DNA of 11,899 bases, from positions 29,215 to 41,113 of the forward strand of contig DIZY01000072.1 of assembly GCA_002428055.1 (NCBI GenBank), given 5' to 3'. Origin of the DNA: Helicobacteraceae bacterium UBA6016. GTDB lineage: Bacteria; Campylobacterota; Campylobacteria; Campylobacterales; UBA6016. Each line of letters starts with the position of its first letter. Position 1 is the first letter of the stretch. Under the pieces are notes generated by a model. The model was not told where the DNA came from. It ran no database searches and saw nothing but the letters and a program-made list of their open reading frames with translations. A program made the translations under genes and the position numbers. Shown here piece after piece: positions 1-6,466 of the stretch.

Positions 1-1044
1 GTAAACTTTGAGTATTTCGTATGCCGTATTGCGTTTTGCCGCTATCTCGCCGACATCTTGAATGAGTCTTACTATCTCATCCTCCGCCATTTTGTTAGCC
101 GCCCCAGCCGCCGCTACGACATTTTCTTCCATCATCGTACTTCCCATATCGTTTGCCCCGAAAAACAGAGCGGATTGACCTATATGTGAGCCTTGCGTCA
201 CCCAAGAGCTTTGTATGTTTTTGAAATTATCCAAATAAAGCCTTGAGAGCGCTAAAATCCGTAAATATCTATTTGATGTAGCTTTTGTAATATGCGGATA
301 CTCTTTGAAAAGAGGCGTATTATCGGGCTGAAACGACCAGAGAATAAACGCCCGAAAGCCGCCAGTCTTATCTTGTAAATTTCGTAGATGCTCCAAATGC
401 TCCACTATCTCCTCATCCGTCTCGACAGAGCCGAACATCATCGTAGCCGTAGTTTTCATATTTATCTTATGTGCCTCACGGTGTACTTCTAGCCACTCGG
501 CGGTGTTTTGTTTGTTTGGCGAGATGATATTTCGCACTCTATCGACAAGTATCTCAGCCCCAGCTCCGGGAATCGAAGAGAGCCCTTTTTCCTGAAGCCT
601 TTTTAGGACATCCGGCACGCTAAGTTCGGATACTTTGGCGATATAGGCTATCTCAGAGGCTGAAAAACCGTGTATCGTAATAGATGGATATTTTGTATGG
701 ATATATTCCACCAGCGTTTCGTAGTAGTCGATTGTAAGTTTCGGATGCACACCACCTTGAAAGAGTATCTGCGTGCCGCCTATTGCGATAAGCTCCTCTA
801 TTTTTTGTGATATTACCTCAAGGTCTAGCACATATGCGTCGTCATCGTGTACGCCTCGCTTAAAAGCGCAAAATTTGCATCCGGCGTTGCAAATATTCGT
901 GTAATTTATATTTCTATCGACAATAAAAGTCGTTATATTTTCGGGATGAAGCTTTTTTTTGAACTCGTAAGCTTTTTGCCCTAGCTCCAAAAGCGGGGCA
1001 TTTTTTAAAAGCGTAAAAGCCTCTTGTTTTGTTAATCTTGGCAT
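1..1044 (-). CDS. mqnC: Cyclic dehypoxanthinyl futalosine synthase (radical SAM), 3' end cut by window edge
   Basis: This gene reads leftwards from an ATG at 1044 and is open to base 1 (348 residues, no stop seen). MqnC is a cytoplasmic radical-SAM enzyme that cyclises dehypoxanthine futalosine in the futalosine route to menaquinone. The Fe-S cluster motif C52-x3-C56-x2-C59 is visible, inside TNICNAGCKFCAF. Further on are GAGAEIL (about 160-166), TTATMMFG, and FQPDNTPL (about 237-244) preceded by FILW. The FQPxNTPL form and the later GSTMMEENVV favour MqnC over its paralogue MqnE, which usually has FHPxNT there. The family is about 350-370 residues, so only the last few codons should be missing. 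No Shine-Dalgarno sequence precedes the ATG and no other start lies nearby, so a leaderless message is possible. The gene is divergent from the CvpA-family gene. Confidence 0.92.
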   Translation of the reverse strand, partial: MPRLTKQEAFTLLKNAPLLELGQKAYEFKKKLHPENITTFIVDRNINYTNICNAGCKFCAFKRGVHDDDAYVLDLEVISQKIEELIAIGGTQILFQGGVHPKLTIDYYETLVEYIHTKYPSITIHGFSASEIAYIAKVSELSVPDVLKRLQEKGLSSIPGAGAEILVDRVRNIISPNKQNTAEWLEVHREAHKINMKTTATMMFGSVETDEEIVEHLEHLRNLQDKTGGFRAFILWSFQPDNTPLFKEYPHITKATSNRYLRILALSRLYLDNFKNIQSSWVTQGSHIGQSALFFGANDMGSTMMEENVVAAAGAANKMAEDEIVRLIQDVGEIAAKRNTAYEILKVY

Positions 1045-1050
1045 ACAGTT

Positions 1051-1056
1051 ATTGTA
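1051..1056 (-). promoter_or_regulatory. Probable -10 box of mqnC, placing the start of transcription at or near the ATG
   Basis: The minus strand reads TACAAT here, one mismatch from TATAAT, preceded by a T-rich stretch (TTTTTTGTC). The box ends 6 nt before the mqnC ATG at 1044, so a transcript starting 6-8 nt downstream would begin at or within a base or two of the start codon. No -35 box is seen, as is common for the housekeeping sigma factor of this phylum. The call is inferred from sequence only. Confidence 0.45.
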
Positions 1057-1088
1057 GACAAAAAATGTTTTTTTTATGATTAAGGCGG

Positions 1089-1094
1089 TACAAT
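1089..1094 (+). promoter_or_regulatory. Probable -10 box for the CvpA-fur-lysS set
   Basis: TACAAT lies 33 nt upstream of the TTG start at 1128, with a T-rich segment (run of eight T) 14-21 nt further upstream in place of a -35 box. A transcript would start near 1101 and give a leader of about 27 nt that includes AAGG (1118-1121), the likely ribosome binding site. This and the mqnC box sit back to back within an 83-bp gap. Confidence 0.45.
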
Positions 1095-1127
1095 TTCGGC
1101 ACTCACAAAATACGGATAAGGCCTAAA

Positions 1128-1703
1128 TTGAGCACTCTCGACATTATAGTTTTATTTTTGGTTTTTGCGCTTGGACTAAAGGGTTTTTTGCGTGGATTTA
1201 TCAAAGAAGTAGCGGGTCTTGCCGCAATAATCGGCGGTATTTTTTTGGCCTCCAGATTTTCGTCCTCACTTTCGGATATGTTTGTCTCTATTTTTAACAT
1301 GAATAGCCCGACTACGGCTACGGTGGTTGCCTTTATCTTTCTTTTTGCGTCCATTTGGATCGGCATTACTTTTGCGGCATCTATGTTGTCAAAATTGGTC
1401 GATACCAGCGGCATGGGCATAGCCGACAAGATTTTAGGCTTCATAGCTGCGGGCGGCAAAATATTTTTGATACTCTCGGTTATCGTGTTTGCATTCTCAA
1501 ATATAGCGCTTCTTCAAAGCAAACTAGAGACATACACGATGGACAGCTTTATGTATGAGCCGATGAAGAAGACCGGCGGTTTTGTTATGAAGCTAAAGCC
1601 TGATGATTTTAATAGTTCGTCGCTTGTTGAGAAAGCCAAAGAAGAGGCGATGAAAGAGGCTATCAAAGAAGCAAATTCATCTTTTGGCGTACAAAAGAAA
1701 TGA
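1128..1703 (+). CDS. CvpA-family inner-membrane protein
   Basis: A 191-residue protein with the pattern of the CvpA (colicin V production) family: four hydrophobic segments at about 5-18, 25-42, 64-86 and 104-127, then a charged, probably cytoplasmic tail. The N-terminal stretch with GLKGFLRGFIKEVAGLAAIIGG is typical of the family (G-x2-RG-x6-G pattern). The family lies in the inner membrane; its exact role is unsettled, with links to colicin V export and envelope stress in other bacteria. The start is TTG, supported by AAGG 6 nt upstream and by the family N-terminus. Its TGA overlaps the fur ATG (ATGA, 1700-1703), so it is the first gene of a tightly packed set with fur and lysS. The family call is firm; the function is not. 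Confidence 0.85.
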   Translation: MSTLDIIVLFLVFALGLKGFLRGFIKEVAGLAAIIGGIFLASRFSSSLSDMFVSIFNMNSPTTATVVAFIFLFASIWIGITFAASMLSKLVDTSGMGIADKILGFIAAGGKIFLILSVIVFAFSNIALLQSKLETYTMDSFMYEPMKKTGGFVMKLKPDDFNSSSLVEKAKEEAMKEAIKEANSSFGVQKK

Positions 1704-2170
1704 AAGAAAACTCATCCATAGAGTCTTTAATAACAAAGCTAAGGGGGAGGGTAAGAGAGCAAAATCTTAAAAACACCAGTCAGCGAGAGGTGATTATGCG
1801 GGCGATGTTTAAGCACAAAGGTCACTTTACGCCTGAAGAGATTTTGTCTTTTGCCCAAAAAGAGGAAAATGGCAAGAATATCGGTATTGCTACCGTATAC
1901 AGGGCCCTTAACTTTTTTGAGCAAGACGGTTTTGTCGTCAGTATTTCGTTCGGCGCAGAGGGAAAAAGATACGAGCTTAATACAAAAGAGCATCACGACC
2001 ATATGATATGCGATGAATGTGACAAAATTATAGAGTTCGAATCGGATGAGATAGAGAAATTGCAAGAGGTTGAAGCCGCCAAAAAAGGGTTTTTAATCAA
2101 ATACCACGCCATGCAGCTTCACGGGATTTGCAAAGAATGTCAACTGAAAAACAAAGGAAATAACGCTTAA
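1700..2170 (+). CDS. fur: Ferric uptake regulator (Fur family)
   Basis: A 156-residue Fur-family repressor. The N-terminal winged helix (about 1-90) includes the DNA-reading helix around IATVYRAL (63-70); the C-terminal dimerisation domain carries HHDHMICDEC (98-107). C104/C107 and C144/C147 form the two CxxC pairs of the structural zinc site, and H42, H99 and H101 are candidates for regulatory metal ligands. Fur uses Fe(II) to repress iron uptake genes. PerR is the main alternative, but in C. jejuni the Fur gene, not PerR, lies directly upstream of lysS, matching the arrangement here. The start ATG overlaps the preceding stop by 4 nt and the stop overlaps the lysS ATG by 1 nt. No clear Fur box is visible upstream of the set, so autoregulation is not supported from sequence. 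Confidence 0.92.
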   Translation: MKENSSIESLITKLRGRVREQNLKNTSQREVIMRAMFKHKGHFTPEEILSFAQKEENGKNIGIATVYRALNFFEQDGFVVSISFGAEGKRYELNTKEHHDHMICDECDKIIEFESDEIEKLQEVEAAKKGFLIKYHAMQLHGICKECQLKNKGNNA

Positions 2171-3654
2171 TGTTTGATAATGTGTATACTCAGCAGAGGA
2201 TTGAAAAAGCCGAGCTCCTAAGGCAAATGGGCAAAAATCCATATACTTCCGTCTCAAAAAGAGATACGAAATGTGCTGAATTTATGACCGCCAACGAATA
2301 TCTTTTGGCGCCTGAAATAGAAGAAAAAAAATCTGAAAAATTATTTACCGTAGCGGGCAGGGTCAAATTCCTTAGGCTTATGGGCAAAGCGGCGTTTGCC
2401 AAGATAGAAGACGAGAGCGGAGTAATGCAGATTTATTACTCCAAAAACGACCTTGGAGATTGGTTTGGCGAACTTGCAAAACTAGTTGAGGTAGGCGACA
2501 TCGTAGAGGTAAACGGGTTTGCCTTTGTTACCAAAACGGGCGAGCTTACGCTTCACGCACAGGGCATGGAAGTGCTCACAAAAGCGGTCAATCAGCTCCC
2601 CGAGAAGTTCCACGGGCTTACCGATATGGAGACGAGATATAGACAGAGATACCTTGACCTTATCATGAATAGAGAGGTTCTTGATACGCTAAAAACAAGA
2701 AGCCGTGTCGTTAGCCTTGTTAGACGCTTTTTTGAGACTGAAGGGTTTTTGGAGGTTGAGACTCCTATGCTTCATCCGATAGCCGGAGGAGCGACCGCTA
2801 GACCTTTTATCACTCATCACAACGCTCTTGGCGAGGATAGATACCTCAGAATTGCTCCAGAGCTTTACCTTAAAAGACTCATTGTCGGCGGATTTGAAGC
2901 CGTTTTTGAAATCAATAGAAGCTTTAGAAACGAGGGTATCGACCACACGCACAACCCTGAATTTACGATGATAGAATTTTATAGGGCGTACAAAAACTAC
3001 GAATATTTGATGGAGCTTACCGAAAAACTATTCGGATATTTGATAGAAAGTCTAAATCTGCCATCACAAATAGCAATCGGTGATTATGAAGTAGATTTTA
3101 CGAAATTTAGCAAAGTGGATTATGTAAAATCGCTTACGGATATAGGCGGAGTACCGGCTGAGGCAACGAACAACAGAGACACTATCAAGGCTTATTTGAA
3201 GTCAAAAGGCGTAGAGTTTGAAGAAAAATCAAACTACGGCGAACTTCTCGGCGAGCTCTTCGATAATTTCGTAGAGAAAAAACTTATTAATCCGACTTTT
3301 GTGACAGGCTTTCCAGTAGAGATTTCTCCGCTTGCAAAAAGAAGCGAAGCAAATCCTGAGATAACCGATAGATTTGAGCTCTTCATCGCCGGACGAGAGA
3401 TTGCAAACGGCTTTAATGAGCTAAACGACCCTGTTGACCAGTACGGCAGATTTAAAAAGCAGGCAGAGGCGAAAGCAGCGGGTAATGTAGAAGCAAACGA
3501 TATGGACGAGGACTTTGTGGAAGCGCTCAAATACGGTATGCCTCCGACCGCAGGGCAGGGCATCGGTATCGACAGGCTTGTGATGCTTTTAACAGGGCAA
3601 GAGTCTATTAAAGATGTAATACTGTTTCCGGCAATGAGAAGGCTCAATGGCTAA
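2170..3654 (+). CDS. lysS: Lysyl-tRNA synthetase, class II
   Basis: A 494-residue class II LysRS, of normal length, which attaches lysine to tRNA-Lys using ATP in the cytoplasm. An N-terminal OB-fold anticodon-binding domain (about 58-150, starting FTVAGRVKFLRLMGKAAF) is followed by the catalytic core. Class II motif 2 is at FRNEG (252-256) with the following HTHNPEFTMIEFY, and motif 3 is GIGIDR (464-469). The EIANGFNELNDP segment near the C-terminus belongs to the amino-acid pocket of the LysRS/AspRS/AsnRS group and fits lysine specificity. The ATG shares one base with the fur stop (TAATG), which suggests translational coupling. Two hairpins follow the gene, the first spanning its stop codon. 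Confidence 0.97.
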   Translation: MFDNVYTQQRIEKAELLRQMGKNPYTSVSKRDTKCAEFMTANEYLLAPEIEEKKSEKLFTVAGRVKFLRLMGKAAFAKIEDESGVMQIYYSKNDLGDWFGELAKLVEVGDIVEVNGFAFVTKTGELTLHAQGMEVLTKAVNQLPEKFHGLTDMETRYRQRYLDLIMNREVLDTLKTRSRVVSLVRRFFETEGFLEVETPMLHPIAGGATARPFITHHNALGEDRYLRIAPELYLKRLIVGGFEAVFEINRSFRNEGIDHTHNPEFTMIEFYRAYKNYEYLMELTEKLFGYLIESLNLPSQIAIGDYEVDFTKFSKVDYVKSLTDIGGVPAEATNNRDTIKAYLKSKGVEFEEKSNYGELLGELFDNFVEKKLINPTFVTGFPVEISPLAKRSEANPEITDRFELFIAGREIANGFNELNDPVDQYGRFKKQAEAKAAGNVEANDMDEDFVEALKYGMPPTAGQGIGIDRLVMLLTGQESIKDVILFPAMRRLNG

Positions 3655-3664
3655 GTATCTTAGC
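3650..3664 (+). terminator. Small perfect hairpin across the lysS stop codon
   Basis: GCTAAG (3650-3655), loop TAT, CTTAGC (3659-3664), followed by TTT. The stem is 6 bp, perfect, and includes the lysS TAA (3652-3654). The T tract is too short for a strong terminator on its own; it may stabilise the 3' end or act with the next hairpin. Confidence 0.35.
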
Positions 3665-3690
3665 TTTAGTGCCACAGCGGCTAGCGCAGC

Positions 3691-3713
3691 AAAGACGGGC
3701 TTCGCTCGTTTTT
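3691..3713 (+). terminator. Probable lysS terminator
   Basis: AAAGACGGGC (3691-3700), loop TTC, then GCTCGTTTTT (3704-3713). All ten positions pair, two of them as G-U. The 3' arm ends in five T, so the T tract overlaps the base of the stem. It lies 37 nt after the lysS stop and directly upstream of the glyA -10 box. The tight 3-nt loop and the mixed stem make it moderate in strength, so read-through into glyA is likely. Confidence 0.5.
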
Positions 3714-3716
3714 GCG

Positions 3717-3722
3717 TATAAT
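3717..3722 (+). promoter_or_regulatory. Probable glyA promoter, -10 box
   Basis: A perfect TATAAT, preceded by a T run (3709-3713) that is also the tail of the terminator hairpin. The expected start of transcription near 3729 leaves a leader of about 15 nt carrying the AAGGA ribosome binding site (3732-3736). It would serve glyA and the four genes after it, because no terminator is visible between them. Confidence 0.55.
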
Positions 3723-3743
3723 TTGAGAATTAAGGATATTAAA

Positions 3744-4991
3744 ATGGGATTTTTGGAAAATAGCGACAAACAAGTATTCGACATCATAAATAAAGAGTTG
3801 GTAAGACAAACGGAACATCTAGAGATGATAGCTTCCGAAAACTTTACTTTTCCAGGGGTTATGGAAGCGGCGGGAAGCGTATTTACGAACAAATATGCGG
3901 AAGGTTACCCGTACAAAAGATATTACGGCGGATGCGAATTTGCTGATGAGGTAGAGGCGCTAGCTATTGAGAGAGCCAAAAAACTATTCGGCTGTGAATA
4001 TGCAAATGTTCAACCGCACTCTGGAAGCCAAGCAAACGGCGCGGTATTTACGGCGCTGCTAAATCCATACGACAAAATACTCGGTATGGATTTGTCTCAC
4101 GGCGGACATCTTACACATGGCGCAAAAGTAAACTTCAGCGGTCAAAACTATGAAAGCTTTTCATACGGTGTTGAGCTTGACGGCTACATCAACTATGACA
4201 GAGTCCAAGACATCGCAAATATCGTAAAGCCAAAGATGATTATCTGCGGCGCTAGCGCATACTCCAGAGAGATAGATTTTAAAAGATTTAAAGAGATAGC
4301 CGATTCCGTGGGCGCACTTTTGTTTGCCGACATAGCGCACTATGCGGGGCTTGTTGCGGGTGGGGAATATCCGTCGCCGTTTCCATATGCCGATGTTGTG
4401 ACGACTACTACGCACAAGACGCTCAGAGGTCCAAGAGGCGGCATGATAATGACGAACAGCGAAGAGATAGCGACAAAAATAAATAAAGCAGTATTTCCTG
4501 GAATGCAAGGCGGTCCTCTTGTGCATATCATCGCCGCAAAAGCCGTCGGTTTCGGTGAAAATCTAAAACCTGAGTGGAAAACATACGCAAAACAGGTAAA
4601 AGCAAATATAAAAGTTTTGGCGGAAATATTGGTAAGTAGAGGCTATGATATAGTATCTGGCGGTACGGACTCTCACCTTGTGCTTGTGAGTTTTTTAAAC
4701 AAAGAGTTCTCGGGCAAAGATGCTGACGCTGCGCTTGGTAGAGCAGGTATTACGGTAAATAAAAATACCGTTCCCGGAGAGACTAGAAGTCCGTTTGTAA
4801 CAAGCGGCGTTCGTATAGGCTCCGCAGCTCTTACTGCGAGAGGTATGAAGGAAGAAGAGTTTAAAATAATAGCAAACGCTATTTGCGATGTGTTTGACGA
4901 TGTTGCAAATGAGGCCAAGCAAAAAGAGATAGCTTCTAAAATGAAAGAACTTGCTTCAAAATTTGTAATTTACGATAGAGCGATATATTAA
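3744..4991 (+). CDS. glyA: Serine hydroxymethyltransferase
   Basis: A 415-residue PLP enzyme that interconverts serine and glycine while loading one-carbon units onto tetrahydrofolate in the cytoplasm. The core motif TTTTHKTLRGPRGG holds the PLP-binding lysine K225; D196 and H199 in DIAHYAGL are the residues that contact the cofactor ring. LEMIASENFT near the N-terminus is a family signature. The frame is open back to an ATG at 3669, but the start at 3744 is preferred: AAGGA lies 7 nt upstream, the length matches the usual 415-420, and the extra 25 residues would be translated from the terminator and promoter sequence. It is the first gene after the promoter at 3717 and is followed after 24 nt by the DUF1882 gene. 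Confidence 0.97.
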   Translation: MGFLENSDKQVFDIINKELVRQTEHLEMIASENFTFPGVMEAAGSVFTNKYAEGYPYKRYYGGCEFADEVEALAIERAKKLFGCEYANVQPHSGSQANGAVFTALLNPYDKILGMDLSHGGHLTHGAKVNFSGQNYESFSYGVELDGYINYDRVQDIANIVKPKMIICGASAYSREIDFKRFKEIADSVGALLFADIAHYAGLVAGGEYPSPFPYADVVTTTTHKTLRGPRGGMIMTNSEEIATKINKAVFPGMQGGPLVHIIAAKAVGFGENLKPEWKTYAKQVKANIKVLAEILVSRGYDIVSGGTDSHLVLVSFLNKEFSGKDADAALGRAGITVNKNTVPGETRSPFVTSGVRIGSAALTARGMKEEEFKIIANAICDVFDDVANEAKQKEIASKMKELASKFVIYDRAIY

Positions 4992-5015
4992 AAACCGACA
5001 AGGAAACAGCGCTGA

Positions 5016-5558
5016 ATGTACAATGTGGATATAAAACTTATCAAGATGTGCACGACACACTATTGGCAAAAAAAAGACGGCGCTTCTGAAAAGCTTGAGC
5101 ACAAGGGTAAAACCTACTTCAATAAGTTTGAGAGGGTTGATAAACCGCTTAGTATGCAGGTAATGAGCGATCATCAAGACGGTAAGATTACGGTTGCGCA
5201 CTCTCTGATTTTGCCAAACCAAAAAGTGGAAAATATCGTGTTTGACTACAACGGTAGAGACCCTGAGAGGTTTTGGCATAGAGCTCAGCTGCTCTTTCGA
5301 GAAGAGGGCTTTATTAATTTTACGGCCTATAAGTCAAAGACGGAGGGGCATCTGCACCTTTATATTCACAAAGGACATACGACTTTGAACGAGGGAATAC
5401 ACCTTGCAAAAACACTTTCGATGAAACTATCGCAAAGACTTCCGACGCAGTGGAACTACTTTCCAAACGATCAGCTGCCGCCGGAGTATAATATCTTGAC
5501 GCTGCCTTATGAAATATACCAAAAAGAGCGCGGCGCATCATGGTCAAAGCATCTATAA
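5016..5558 (+). CDS. DUF1882-family protein, possibly primase-like fold
   Basis: A 180-residue soluble protein with no signal or membrane segment. By sequence character and position after glyA it corresponds to the Campylobacterota family DUF1882 (C. jejuni Cj0403 position). Its function is unknown. By eye, residues 73-120 run NIVFDYNGRDPE, a helix, then SKTEGHLHLYI, and residues 148-175 have YFPNDQLPP and YNILTLPYE. This order resembles archaeo-eukaryotic primase (AEP) proteins: an acidic DxD strand, an S...H strand, then FPxxD and NLIxLP-like blocks. If so, the second motif acid is replaced by Asn (D77-Y-N79), so catalysis would be doubtful. AAGGAAA (5000-5006) precedes the ATG; a second in-frame ATG, codon 11, is a less likely start. 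The family call is fairly sure, the fold idea is inference. Confidence 0.75.
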   Translation: MYNVDIKLIKMCTTHYWQKKDGASEKLEHKGKTYFNKFERVDKPLSMQVMSDHQDGKITVAHSLILPNQKVENIVFDYNGRDPERFWHRAQLLFREEGFINFTAYKSKTEGHLHLYIHKGHTTLNEGIHLAKTLSMKLSQRLPTQWNYFPNDQLPPEYNILTLPYEIYQKERGASWSKHL

Positions 5559-5567
5559 GGGGTTAAA

Positions 5568-6464
5568 ATGGATGATAAAAACGAATTAAACGATTTGTTG
5601 CTCGGAAATCAAAAAGAGAGTAGCTCCAGTAAAAAGTTTTTTTTAATAGCGGCGGGCGTACTCCTACTGTTTTTTATTATTATCGGTATTATGAAATTTA
5701 TGGGCTCATCTGAGACAAAGCAGCCTTTGCCTATAACATCAGCAGAACAAATAAAAAAACTTCCATCTCCTGTGGCTCAGACGGTAGCGCCTATTCCGAC
5801 CGATGATTCAAATAGCGCTGCAAAGGCAAGCTCAAATACAACTACCGCTGAAGATGAGAAATTAAATGCGATAGTAAAAAAATTACAGCAAGATGCACAG
5901 GTTCAGGCAACTGCATCGTCGACCCAGCAACCAGCTTCTGCTCCTGCTGCCGTCGTTTCGACGCCTGCTACAACAACAGTGCCTGTGACGGTGACAAAAC
6001 AGGCTCCTGAGGCGCAAACACAAAAACAGCCGAAGACAACAGTTGTTACGGTGCCTATTAAGACAGCTCCGGTAGAGCGTCCGCAGTCTCAAAAACAAAA
6101 AGAGCCGGCAAAAAAAGAAGATGTTAAAACAGCCTTTAAAGATGCCACAAAAAATGTAGCAAAACCTAAGCCTCAGCAAAAGCAAGCTGTAAAACCACAG
6201 GATGCAAAGGCGCCTGTAACTACGACCGCAGCTGGTGCGCATTATATTCAGGTGGGATATTTTGAAAGCGAGGCATCCGCAAAAGGAGTTCGCGACAAGG
6301 TAAACTCAGTTGGTTTCGGTTCTACGACTAGGCAGGCCGTTAAAAACGACAAGAACATCACCAAGGTATGGGTTGGTCCATTCGAGTCAAAAGAAGAGGC
6401 CGCCAAAGCTTTGCCAAAAATAAAAGAGCAGGTTAAAAGCGATGCGTTTGTGGTTAAGGGCTAA
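5568..6464 (+). CDS. SPOR-domain protein, single-pass inner membrane
   Basis: A 298-residue bitopic protein. A short cytoplasmic N-terminus (1-23) is followed by one hydrophobic segment (about 24-42), a long Thr/Pro/Ala/Gln/Lys-rich linker (about 50-220), and a C-terminal SPOR domain (about 223-297, starting HYIQVGYFESEASA and containing VWVGPFESKEEA). SPOR domains bind septal peptidoglycan stripped of stem peptides, so a periplasmic role at the division site is expected. The domain organisation is like FtsN and DedD, but the linker shows no clear FtsN-type essential motif, so I do not name it ftsN. It sits 9 nt after the DUF1882 gene with an AAGGGG ribosome site overlapping that gene's stop, and 2 nt before trpE. 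C. jejuni has a similar protein at the same place. Confidence 0.88.
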   Translation: MDDKNELNDLLLGNQKESSSSKKFFLIAAGVLLLFFIIIGIMKFMGSSETKQPLPITSAEQIKKLPSPVAQTVAPIPTDDSNSAAKASSNTTTAEDEKLNAIVKKLQQDAQVQATASSTQQPASAPAAVVSTPATTTVPVTVTKQAPEAQTQKQPKTTVVTVPIKTAPVERPQSQKQKEPAKKEDVKTAFKDATKNVAKPKPQQKQAVKPQDAKAPVTTTAAGAHYIQVGYFESEASAKGVRDKVNSVGFGSTTRQAVKNDKNITKVWVGPFESKEEAAKALPKIKEQVKSDAFVVKG

Positions 6465-6466
6465 GC

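Noticed and set aside
1103..1459. Minus-strand open frame of 118 codons opposite the CvpA-family gene
   Set aside because: It has no ribosome site or family features, and the plus-strand frame has clear membrane segments and a conserved N-terminus.
3669..3743. N-terminal extension of glyA by 25 residues
   Set aside because: It would be translated from the hairpin and -10 box, adds sequence foreign to the family, and the ATG at 3744 has a good ribosome site.
5883..6242. Minus-strand open frame rich in Arg, Leu and Cys (119 codons)
   Set aside because: It is the shadow of the Thr/Gln/Lys-rich linker of the SPOR gene; it has low complexity, no ribosome site and no family features.
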